Shown piece by piece: positions 1-9,700 of a stretch of 64,000 nucleotides of DNA. The first letter of the stretch is position 1. Each line of letters begins with the position of its first letter. This DNA is from Papiliotrema nemorosa. Taxonomy: Eukaryota; Basidiomycota; Tremellomycetes; Tremellales; Rhynchogastremaceae. The notes beneath the pieces are model-generated. The model worked only from the letters and a program-made list of their open reading frames with translations. It was not told the origin of the DNA and ran no database searches. Position numbers and translations under genes: made by a program. The stretch is from assembly GCA_032158125.1 (NCBI GenBank), contig JASKOT010000003.1:682001-746000 (forward strand), in the 5' to 3' direction.

Positions 1-1555
1 TGTTCAGGTGGACAAACGATCGCATGCCGTTCGAGGGGAGAGGAGGCATGGGCGAAGCAGAGACCTTTCCTCGTGCGGCATAGACGGCAAGCATTTGGTC
101 GGGACCGTAAGCGACGGTTCCCTGAGCGGGGGCAGGGACAGCGGGCATGTTGGTCGATGGCATGTCTTCGTTGTCAAGAGCCTCGACGTGGTCGGTATCC
201 GGTCGAGGGCTGAGAGCAGGGGAGGAACCCTTTTGCGACATCATGGATCGTCGCATGAGCATGACAGCCTCCATGTCTCGGAGCTCGTCGACTGATCCTC
301 GTGCGCTCGCGGCAGATTTAAAATCGTCGGCGGAAACGACACTGGCAGTGCTCAATCGTCGCTTGTCACCTCCACCCAAACTCATGAAGCTTCGTCGACC
401 AGTCTTTCCACCCTGGCTGGCTCGTCTCATGTCACCAGCACCAAAGTGAGGACCCTGCATTTGCGAAGGTGAAATGTTGATATCCTCGTCATCATCGGCA
501 ATGGCGGAACCGTGCAAGGTGGTCCTGTTGGGGGTGACAAGTTCAGACGCAGACTTGGAACCGCCTGGAAGGCGTCCGATGGTGGGCCGAAGGTTGTCGC
601 CAAGGGACATGCGTGATCGTCGGTCAGGTCGAGTGGTCTCAGCGAAAGAGATTCGTGATTGTCGAGGATTTCCGTCGGGCGAGTTGACATTTTCAGCAGA
701 GTGAGATCGGAGTTGGAAGGAAGGTCGAGGGAAGTTGCCTCCTGCTCCAGCACCAGCCATGTTGTTTTCCACGGCGTAGACAGACGAGGTGGCCATGGAT
801 CCAGGTCGGTAGGAAAAGTGGGTCGAAGGTCGGCCGAGGATCGAAGCTGGCTTGTCTCCTGGTCGAGCACCCTTTTCCCACTCGAGACCGGAATGAGTCG
901 AGATGGCAGCGGACCATCTCTTTCGCTTCTCGGCCTCTCGCGCTCGCCAGAATCGGACGGCGACACCCGTGATGATTGCGACAAAAATGATCGGGACGAT
1001 GACAGCGGCCGCAATGGCGCCCTTGGAGATGCCATTTCCTTCCTTGGTGCTGCCGACAGTTTGAATGATCGCGTTCCCGCCGTTCGTGACGGTAGGACCC
1101 TTGACGGAAGTGGTAACTTGACCATTGACCGTGGTGGTGGTGGAAGGGTCGTATTTTACGGTAAACTGAGGTCCTTGTGGGACGCTAGCGTAGATGGGAT
1201 CCTGACCCGCATCGAGGATACGGACGTACAGGGAAGCAGTGGTGGTCGAGTTCCACCAAGAAGGGTTGAGATTGATGTCCAGTTCTCCCTTTGAAAAGTC
1301 GGCGCCTTTCCACCCTTGCACCAGTCCTTGAGTCGAAGCTGGAGCGTAGAGGTAGACATCAACAGTGCTGGACATGGAGCATTGCGTGTCCCATTTGATG
1401 GCAAGAGGCTGACTGGCATCGACGGTGGAGGAGGAGGTGGGATAGGTGTAAAGATCACCGTTGAGGAGGTTGCAGGTGGCCCGAGCGGCAAGTTGTCGCT
1501 TGTGTTCGACATTGGCACCGGCGAGGCCAATGTGGCCGATTATGTGGTGAGCCAT
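1..1555 (-). CDS. Single-pass membrane glycoprotein, C-terminus cut by the window edge
   Basis: One uninterrupted minus-strand frame runs from ATG at 1555 to the left edge (about 518 codons, no stop reached). Residues 1-175 hold tryptophan-rich, Thr/Ser-rich sequence with NST/N-x-S/T type sites, consistent with a small beta-rich extracellular domain. A membrane helix follows at about 178-205 (GAIAAAVIVPIIFVAIITGV), then a basic stop-transfer segment (RFWRAREAEKRKR) and a long low-complexity Ser/Arg/Pro tail that should lie in the cytoplasm. This layout is common among fungal plasma-membrane or ER glycoproteins of unknown function; a DUF7137-like ectodomain is possible but unverified. The N-terminus has no clear signal peptide, which is odd for a type I topology. 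A TAA lies in frame just upstream once the proposed 5' UTR intron is removed, supporting this start. Confidence 0.75.
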   Translation of the reverse strand, partial: MAHHIIGHIGLAGANVEHKRQLAARATCNLLNGDLYTYPTSSSTVDASQPLAIKWDTQCSMSSTVDVYLYAPASTQGLVQGWKGADFSKGELDINLNPSWWNSTTTASLYVRILDAGQDPIYASVPQGPQFTVKYDPSTTTTVNGQVTTSVKGPTVTNGGNAIIQTVGSTKEGNGISKGAIAAAVIVPIIFVAIITGVAVRFWRAREAEKRKRWSAAISTHSGLEWEKGARPGDKPASILGRPSTHFSYRPGSMATSSVYAVENNMAGAGAGGNFPRPSFQLRSHSAENVNSPDGNPRQSRISFAETTRPDRRSRMSLGDNLRPTIGRLPGGSKSASELVTPNRTTLHGSAIADDDEDINISPSQMQGPHFGAGDMRRASQGGKTGRRSFMSLGGGDKRRLSTASVVSADDFKSAASARGSVDELRDMEAVMLMRRSMMSQKGSSPALSPRPDTDHVEALDNEDMPSTNMPAVPAPAQGTVAYGPDQMLAVYAARGKVSASPMPPLPSNGMRSFVHLN

Positions 1556-1561
1556 GTTTGG

Positions 1562-1806
1562 CTAGAGTGAAATGGGGTGTGCGTGCGAGGAAACGCGAAG
1601 AAAAGTGGTCGAAGGCTGTATGATGGAGCGACAGGGTGAAAGGAGGGTCAACAAGGAGGGGCGTAATGTCAGCGCTATGCTCTCGAGGTTCAGGGATAGA
1701 GGAAGAATGTTTGAACATGGATGCAATAGAATGGCGATGGAGAGGTCTGGCTCGCGAGGCTGACAGGCGTTGATCCAGACATTGTGGGAAGGAGACAACG
1801 ACTCAC
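1562..1806 (-). other. Probable 5' UTR intron of the membrane-protein gene
   Basis: Reading the minus strand, a donor CAG|GTGAGT lies at 1806 and an acceptor TCACTCTAG ends at 1562, seven bases before the ATG at 1555. Joining these sites puts an in-frame TAA a few codons upstream of the ATG, so the intron would lie entirely in the leader. This is inference from splice consensus only. Confidence 0.45.
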
Positions 1807-2924
1807 CTGTGTCAGAGGGCTGGTTTACCAACGCTCAGACCTGGTCTCGAATTCGAATACGGCTCTTTGGAGAGCGTTGGGGTGATGTACTTTTCAAAAG
1901 TACAATCTAACAAGCTTGTCAGCGTAGTGATTCGGTGCTTGACCAAGTGTAGTAGGATGACAGGTACTGTCGGGTGATGCGAAGTTGTTTGCGACGAACG
2001 GCTTGTTGTTTGTCGTTCTGTCCAAAAGGCAGCGCTAGGCTATGGTAGTCGAAGGTGAGAGCGATGGTGGGTGTAAAGAGAGTGAACAGCGTCGATAGCT
2101 GGCTGATGACAAGGTCGAGAGTGAGGAAAGAGTGTCGATGATGAACGGGGTCGAGTCGGGAAGAGGATCCTTTGAGAGATGAGAGCGCTGTGAACGAGCA
2201 AGGGGGGGGAGGTTGAGCGTTTCAGAATTGATTGGGGGGAAATCGGGGGGGGATAAAGTGCCACACTTGTCGATGATGATGTCGAGCAAGGGCGAACAAG
2301 GGTGGATCAGTCTAGCAAAAGAGAGTGGTGGTGAAAACCTGTGTACTGGTGATGCAAACTCAGAGAGAGAGGAGGCGATGATGAAGGGCAAAGCTGTCAT
2401 CCGCTCCGTTCCAAGTGCATATACCCATCCGATGGGACCAGACGGTCGACAAAAGACACCCATGAAAAAATGGTAGTCCCGGGTGATGTTTTACCCCTTT
2501 GGGGAATTTCGGGATTGTTTGTTTCTCTTCGCCCCCCCGTTGTTGTTGTTTGGTCGTTGGGTGGGCACCCTCGAAACCAATCACCCCCGCCCTGAAATTG
2601 GGTACCCGTGGCGTACGCTTGCTCTTGCCTTTTGCCCTTTGGCATCCGTCTCAGCCTATATGCAAGCCGTAAAAAGCCATCCCGAAGGCAACGTCACCGT
2701 GATGGGTGTTTATCCCGGAATGAGAAGGGGATGCATGCAGATTCGCCGCCCATCACACCTCCCGAGTAATCCAGACTTCTGTCCACCCCAAATCACATCC
2801 ATCTCATGTTTTTCACGTGGTGTGTTGGAACCAGGCTATCCCGGAATCAATCGATAACTCGGCACTTATCCGCAGCGCCTTGTACGCAGAATCGTAGACT
2901 CAGCAATCTCATGAACAGCGACAG
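1807..2924. other. Intergenic/leader region, no gene supported
   Basis: The minus strand here is CT-rich at about 2040-2340, as expected for a fungal promoter or leader of the gene ending at the left edge. Open frames on both strands are short, compositionally biased and share no recognisable domain. I see no tRNA B-box or conserved coding signal. Confidence 0.5.
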
Positions 2925-3938
2925 CTAATGCATGTCCTTCGCCTGCCAGTACCGAACGCTAACCTGCCATTCGTTCCAATAGTCGCTAGCTCGGGCGAGA
3001 GCAGTGTCAACCTGTTCAGGGCTCTGCTTCGTAGCAGTCAAGTGAGCGTTCACATAAATGTATTCATTCTCCTCGACGTATGTCTCCAACTTGGATGCGT
3101 TCTCGGTCTGTGCAATATACGTTCCCCTATCTTCGAGTTCCAGCGCTTGGTCAGTTGCTCGACGATCACTTTGAACCCTTCGTCTGTCGTCCTGTCCTCT
3201 GCGGCCCATCTCTCCACCTCTGACGCATTACGTGCAGTCGAGATGAACTTGGTCGCTGTGGGAGCAGCGGCTGCCCGCAACCATGCGCGAGCAATGCGCG
3301 AATCGGGCATCACAAGCCGATAGCTTGCTTTCGAGGTCCTCGCAGTTCTTGACATAATTTTCCAGTGGACACAATGCACTGGCCGGCTCAGTGCTCGACT
3401 CTGGCGAAGGGTACGGTCAACCTGGACTCTGCCGCGATAAGTGTGCCGAAACCCGGGGTCGAGACCGTCGAGGGCAGCAGCGAAGATACGGTCAATGATC
3501 CTCCAACATCGGTCACATGGGTCTGCTGGTCACTGGCACATCCGACCATGCCCCCTTTGACGACCCACATGGCTCGAATTTCCTCCGTCAGCTGTAGGGT
3601 TGCTTCTGCTGCCGCCCGAAGACCCTCGATCAATGCGACGCTGCAGCTTTGAGCCCTGTCAACCAGGTACTGATTCTCAACAATTCAGAATCGGCCTGCC
3701 CAACGTAGGCTTTGGGGCTGAATGTGCCTCCCTCAAGGCTCTGCTGTCCTGCCCGGTTTGTGTATTCTGATCCCTCTCGCCTCAGCTGGTTATGGTGTAC
3801 CTGGAGGTAGCCTTCGTCTGTTGCATCTTCGTTGAGAGATTGGTCTTGGGAGTACAAGTCTTTCAGGTTTTTACCAGCCTCGAGCAGGATTCCGCGCTCT
3901 CTGCTTACGCCTTTTGTAGCCGACGATCTTCCTTGGTA
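2925..3938 (-). CDS. Uncharacterised multi-exon gene, exon structure tentative
   Basis: Several consecutive minus-strand open stretches look coding and can be joined by short introns. An exon begins after the acceptor CATAG at 3939-3940 and reads towards LYSQDQSLNEDATDEGYLQ. It joins across a 15-nt gap or small intron near 3670 to the frame holding LRAAAEATLQLTEEIRAMW. At the 3' end, exons near 3340 and 2925-3160 encode ENYVKNCEDLESKLSACD and SKLETYVEENEYIYVNAHL, ending at 2925. The product would be a mostly helical, polar protein. I recognise no family, the first exon is not located, and the splice junctions are uncertain. It may also be a decayed gene. Confidence 0.35.
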
Positions 3939-4655
3939 CTATGTCCAGCGTGAGATGAGCTCATCAGTAAGAATTCAAGAGTGACAATCATAGATAGGGT
4001 GAAACCTGGTTAGATACGAGCAACCCGACAGCGATATTCCTTATGTAGAGTACATACATACACGGAGAGAGTACAAAGTGGGTTCTCAAGGAGGTCAAAC
4101 CGCAAGAGTGATCAATGGATGGAGCCTCGTACGTGTTTGCGTTGTGAAAGGTCCGTTGTACGTCGACCGCATTCAAAAGAACTCCTACTGGTCGGTGTTC
4201 AGCGGCGATATGATCTGGTGGCACTCGTCTAGCAGTGAAGCTACATCAGTCTGGTCACACCACAGCGCACGATATGCGTTCGAGTGGGGGGATCATGGTG
4301 AATCAAGTCGACGGCACCGAGATTGATCGTTTCAGCAGATTCGCGGAGGAAAAGAACAAACAGACGGAAGGAAGGGAACGGTGATAAAGCCAGCCACCGG
4401 TCCGACACCCGGAGGAAAGGGGAGAGGAAAATGGGAATTCGCCACTCGGATCAAAGAGGGCCGCCCTTTTCTGGGCGGATAGCCGCGAGTGGGGGGGGGG
4501 GGGTAGGTGTCATTCACGTCACCCCCCTTCCCACACCGAACAACACCATCCACCATAAACCATCCGACTTTTTCTTTCCACTTCTCACTTGTTGATACTC
4601 CCACTACACACTACACTTACCTATACATACCTAAAACATACAAATCAACTCTACA
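3939..4655. other. Intergenic region upstream of TAL1 with a 13-nt G run
   Basis: No convincing gene. A homopolymer of 13 G lies at 4491-4503. It is followed by CACGTCACCCCCC-type sequence and then a pyrimidine-rich leader (about 4560-4655) running into the TAL1 start codon, typical of a strongly expressed fungal gene. Confidence 0.5.
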
Positions 4656-6090
4656 ATGACCTCTTCTCTTGATGCCCTCAAAGCGTGAGTTCAACTGCTT
4701 CTCCCCATGTCGTTCCAGACTGACCAGCCTTCTTGCCCTCGGCTTTTTTCCACTACCTTCTATCCAACGTTCATCCCGCTTCGCCACACCAATATTCGGT
4801 CATCTCAACCTCAACTACCTACACCTCTCATACCCACTTCACCTCGACTACACCCTTGACCTATACAGGACCGGAACCGTCGTCGTTTCCGACTCTGGAG
4901 ACTTTGAGTCTATCGGAGCTTACAAGCCCCAAGATGCTACCACCAACCCTTCCTTGATGTGAGTACACTCACCCACAGTCCAAACCCGCCCATACTCATC
5001 CCATTCAGCTTGGCCGCTGCCAAACTCCCAGCCTACCAAAAAGTCATCGACGCCGCCGTCAGCTTTGGAAAGGGAAAATCCGAGTACGTCATCTCGCTAA
5101 ACAACGTGACCTTTTCATTTCTGACGAGTCTTTCAGTGACCTCGAGGAACAAGCCGAGAATGCCATGGATGCTCTCCTCGTCGAGTTTGGTAAGGAGATC
5201 CTCAAGATCGTTCCCGGTCGAGTCTCCACCGAGGTCGACGCTCGATTCTCCTTTGACGCCGGTGAGTCCCTCTGCGTATCGCTCATTATGGCAGAGCTGA
5301 CCCCCAGAGGCCACCAAGGCCAAGGCCAGGCAGATTATTGGTCTCTACGAGGGAGCTGGTATCAGCCGAGACCGAGTTTTGATCAAGATTGGATCCACCT
5401 GGGAGGGTATCCAAGCTGCCCGAGCTCTCGAGAAGGAGGGCATCCAGTGGGTCACGTTTCTACGACTTGTGACTATTCTGACATCCCAGCTGTAACCTTA
5501 CCCTTCTCTTCGGTTTCGCTCAAGCCGTCGCTTGTGCCGAGGCTGGTGTCACTTTGATCTCCCCCTTCGTCGGTCGAGTGAGTGATCCCGAGCTACTCAT
5601 CCCACTATTACTTATCCATAGATCCTCGACTGGTACAAGAAGACCACTGGTGAGGAGTACACCGCCCAGACCGACCCAGGAGTCAAGTCGGTCCAAAAGA
5701 TCTTCAACTACTACAAGCAACACGGTTACAAGACGATTGTCATGGGTGCTTCTTTCCGAAACACTGGTGAGATCACCGAGCTCGCCGGTTGCGACTACCT
5801 CACCATCGCCCCCAAGCTCCTTGAAGAGCTCAAGAACTCTACGTGAGTACACCTGGCCTCCGTGTACATTCCGCTGACGATCCAGTGCCGAGGTCCCCAA
5901 GAAGCTCGACGCCTCTTCGGCCGGTGCTGACAAGCTTGAGAAGGTCTCTTTCGTCGACAACGAGACTGCTTTCCGATGGGAGCTGTTCAACGACAACATG
6001 GCTTGGGACAAGCTTCACGAGGGTATCCGAGGTTTTGCCAAGGACGGTGATGCCTGCAAGGAGATGCTCCGACAAAAGCTCCGAGCTTAA
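4656..6090 (+). CDS. TAL1: Transaldolase
   Basis: Transaldolase moves a dihydroxyacetone unit between sugar phosphates in the non-oxidative pentose phosphate pathway in the cytosol. Spliced exons give a protein of usual length (about 320 aa). Family signatures are clear: DATTNPSL near the N-terminus, [12 protein letters not shown], and the active-site region [16 protein letters not shown], where the lysine of IKI forms the Schiff base. The C-terminal half keeps [10 protein letters not shown] and [14 protein letters not shown]. Exon 1 is tiny (4656-4684, [10 protein letters not shown]), followed by an intron to 4868. Exon 2 ends at 4958 and exon 3 starts at 5009, with further short introns before the stop at 6088-6090. 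It converges with the phytochrome gene. Confidence 0.97.
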
Positions 6091-6758
6091 GTGTAATCGA
6101 CAGATGGTACTTTTGACGTCTGTTCTTGATCGTTGCAGAGGATATAGTGATTCATGCATCGTGCTGCTCATCATCATTCTGACATGATCTCAATCTTGAC
6201 GTTCGATGAAGCTTACAATGGACAGCAGTACTGAGATATGGGTCGTCAAAGGTAGGCTATATATATGCGTGACATGACGTTCAAGACGTCCATGTGTCGT
6301 TGAGCGATGGCGCGTCCTGCTATTCAGACTGGCTCTGCCAAATGCAAAGAACGTACCCGAACCAGATTCACCAGGTGGTAGACGAGTTCTGTGCCTGATC
6401 AGTCGTGACCGACGCTCTCGAGGTTTCGGTAAGAAAGACATTGCAAGTGCATACTTATATAACAAGCCGTGTATATATGCTATATGTATGTGTATCGTGA
6501 CCATGACCCGTTGAGGAAAAAAAGATGAAGAGACTGTTAGATAAGGTACAAGTACAGGATTCTTTTGGCCTTCTGACGTCGTTGCACTCCCCATTGCTTT
6601 GCCCCAACGCGGGCAATTCTAAATACGGCAACGGACTGGATGTATCCATGATGTAGAGGGTAGAGAAGATGAAGGAGAACTGGTAATACAATGTGTTTGG
6701 ACATTCGTTCTGCCACGGAAGAAAGTTGAGAGTCGTAAAAAGGTCACCAGGTTCGTCA
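6091..6758. other. Convergent 3' intergenic region
   Basis: This lies between the TAL1 stop and the phytochrome stop. It is moderately AT-rich with TATATA-type tracts (about 6255-6490). Minus-strand open frames here are short and low quality. No gene is supported; it probably holds the 3' UTRs of both genes. Confidence 0.5.
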
Positions 6759-9700
6759 TCATCGTCGTGGCCATATCCTTAACTTGAGGACATTGGATCG
6801 GGCGATTTGTTGACGAGTGGGCTTGACTGATGTGTCGTCTTTGAGTCTGGCTGATCAGTTTGATCGGAATTGGCAAGATTCAAGACTCACCCCTGAAATA
6901 ACCCCCTCTTTCCCATTGACCCTGCTTGTATACTTCCTGGTCTCGCTTTTCTGGTTCTTCCAAAGCTTTGAGCAGCGCTCGAACCCGGTTAAAGTCTGCA
7001 ATGTCAGGATATATCTCGCCTCATAATGACCGACTCACCGAGAGGTTTCAACAACCAACCATCGAAATGTTCCGCCATATTGGATCGATCGCTCTCGTAC
7101 AATGATGCGCTGACCGCGAAAACTGGAATACGACCATCCACTCGCAGAGGGTAAATATCTGTAGGCTGGGTGGTTTGCTGCTCGAGAGTACGTATCTCCC
7201 GAGCGGCCGTACGACCATCCATGATGGGCATTCTATCATCAGCATAGATCATAGGGGCAACGGGAGTGACCAACTGTATATCCATCAACACCACGTCAAT
7301 ATCCCAATCGTTACGCAGAAAATCGACCGCTTCTTGACCATTGGTCACGGGAATCGCGATATGCTTGTCCATCCTCAGACGCTTTTGCAGGATTTGGGAG
7401 TTAATAACATCGTCCTCGACGACCAGCACGCGCAACTTGCCATCGGATGTCGAGCCACGCCTAAACTTGCCCGACGCGGGATGTGAGGATGTCAATGAGT
7501 TTCCAACTGATTTGCGTTTCGATTGGGTATAACTCAGACCTCGACCAAACGCGATCTGCGGTCGCGCCATGGGAGATTGTTCGATCCTAGGCGACATCAT
7601 AGGTGGTGAAGACGATGTGTCAGTCTCGGTATCCATTTTGGACGGTCGGACAGGGTACGATGAGTCTGTCACAGGGAAAGTACCAGGTCGAGACATTCTT
7701 TCTTCCGCCTCGCGGATTCGTCGATCGTCTGGCCCCACAGGTGCCAACATGTGTGATGAAGCGAAATCTTGCACAAACGAGTCAATCTCCGAATGCGCGT
7801 GAGACGAGTTAGACCTGGATCGGATCGAACCAGAGCCCGACGATTGTCGCTTGGCGACCGACTTCGAAGAGGATACCGACCCGACGCCTCCGTCTTCGGC
7901 GAGCATTTGTAGAGTAAAGTAGAATTTGGACCCTACACCCACCTCTGAGTCTGCACGTAGCTGTCCTGCGAGCTGTTCGACGATACGTGCGACGACAGCA
8001 AGACCCAGACCGAGACCCGTCTGGTCCGGGGGTCGAGCTTCCTCCGCTCCTTCCAGAGTGATGAACATGGCCTCGAGTTTGTCGGAAGGAATACCGCAAC
8101 CGGTGTCGGAAATGGTGATTTCGATGGGGACGTGATTTGGTCGGGACATCTCGTTGCCCTCGCCCTTTTGCAATCCACAGTACACCTCGATGTGCCCCTT
8201 GTCGGTAAACTTGACTGAATTGGCGACCAAGTTGGAGATGACCGTTTTGATCTTTCGAGAATCGCCAATGAGGTATTTAGGAACGTCATTGGCGGTGCTG
8301 ACTCGAAACTCAATACCTCGACGCGCGGCCTCTGTTTGATAAAGTCTAACAGCATCTGCAATACTCTGTCGAATGTCAAATGGGTCGTTGAAAGCAGTCT
8401 CGTTCCCAGTCTCGATACGGGTGAGGTCGAGCAGATCGTGCACGTGGAAGAGGAGTGCTCGAGATGCTTGATGCGAATTCTCCAACATGCTTCTCGTATC
8501 CGCGTCGATATCTCCCGAAAGCGCCAGTTCGAGCGTATTGATGATCTGCGACAGGGGCGTTCGCACAGCATGACTTGTGTTGGACAGGAGGATAGCGGTG
8601 AGCTGGTTGCTTGCCATGGCCGACTGCTTTTCTCGCCACACTTGGATGAATTTACCATAAATGAGAGCGAGAACACCAGCCGATTCGAGTTGATCATCTG
8701 TCCACACTCGACTTCGGCCAATGACCGTCTCCGACCAAGTTTTAAACGACTTTCGGGGTTCCAAACTTGCTTGATCCCCCGCAGTCTCGTCTTTGTAGGG
8801 CTTACCGGCCCATTGTACCTCTCGCACCTGTCCTTTTCGCAAAAACACGATGAAGTCTTGACCAGCTTTGGCGGTAAGCGGGACGTACAGCAGACCAGCG
8901 ATGGTATCGTGAGCGCGAGGTAGGACCAGGTCGGGAAAGTCACGCGAAAGATGGTTTGACGCCTTGAGAGTGTCGAATCGCATGATACGGAGATATTCTG
9001 CGATGGCGAGCATAGCCGTGCCTTGCTCATTGTTACCAAGCAGTTTACATCCATCTCCAATGACCAGCAGACCCGCATCAGCGTCGAAAATTTGCAAAAG
9101 ATCGTTGGCGTTGGATACAATGTAGCCAGTAGGATGGTGTTGAGAGGGTATGGTAGAAATCTAATGTCAGTTGGCAATATGGTGAATTGCGCACCAATTT
9201 TCTTGTGTGCAGCCTCTGCGCATAAGACAATCGCTCAATGTTTCGCGAGATGGAATCGGATAGAATTCGCATCATTTGTCGAACCGGGAAGGACACCCGC
9301 ATTCCATGGTGGCCATAAGAATGACAGGCAATGAGACCCCAAAGTTGACCAAAGGCCATGATCGAGACCGACATTGAGGATCTCACATGCATGTTGGCGA
9401 GATCTGATATCAGCAGAATCAAGGTGCATCCACTCACATTTGATGTGGATTGGTGACATGGCACGCAAGTAACAATGGGTCATGTCCAGAGGATGATCCA
9501 AATCATCCCTGTTGCGCAATACCATTCGTGCGGTGGTCTGACTCCTGTCATACAACAGTCGGACCTTGTTGATCATATACAATTGACGAGCTTGCGCCGG
9601 AATGTCTGCAGCGGGGAACATGAGGCCCTTGAAAAGATCGGTCGTCTTGCCCCACTCGACGAGCTCGGCAACCACTTGACCATTGAAAGCCTCATCGAAT

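Noticed and set aside
427..1125. 232-codon minus-strand frame
   Set aside because: Out of phase with the membrane-protein frame that holds the clear transmembrane helix and runs to the edge.
7933..9177. 414-codon frame on the same strand as the phytochrome in another phase
   Set aside because: It is a shadow of the kinase exon; the other phase carries all HisKA and HATPase motifs.
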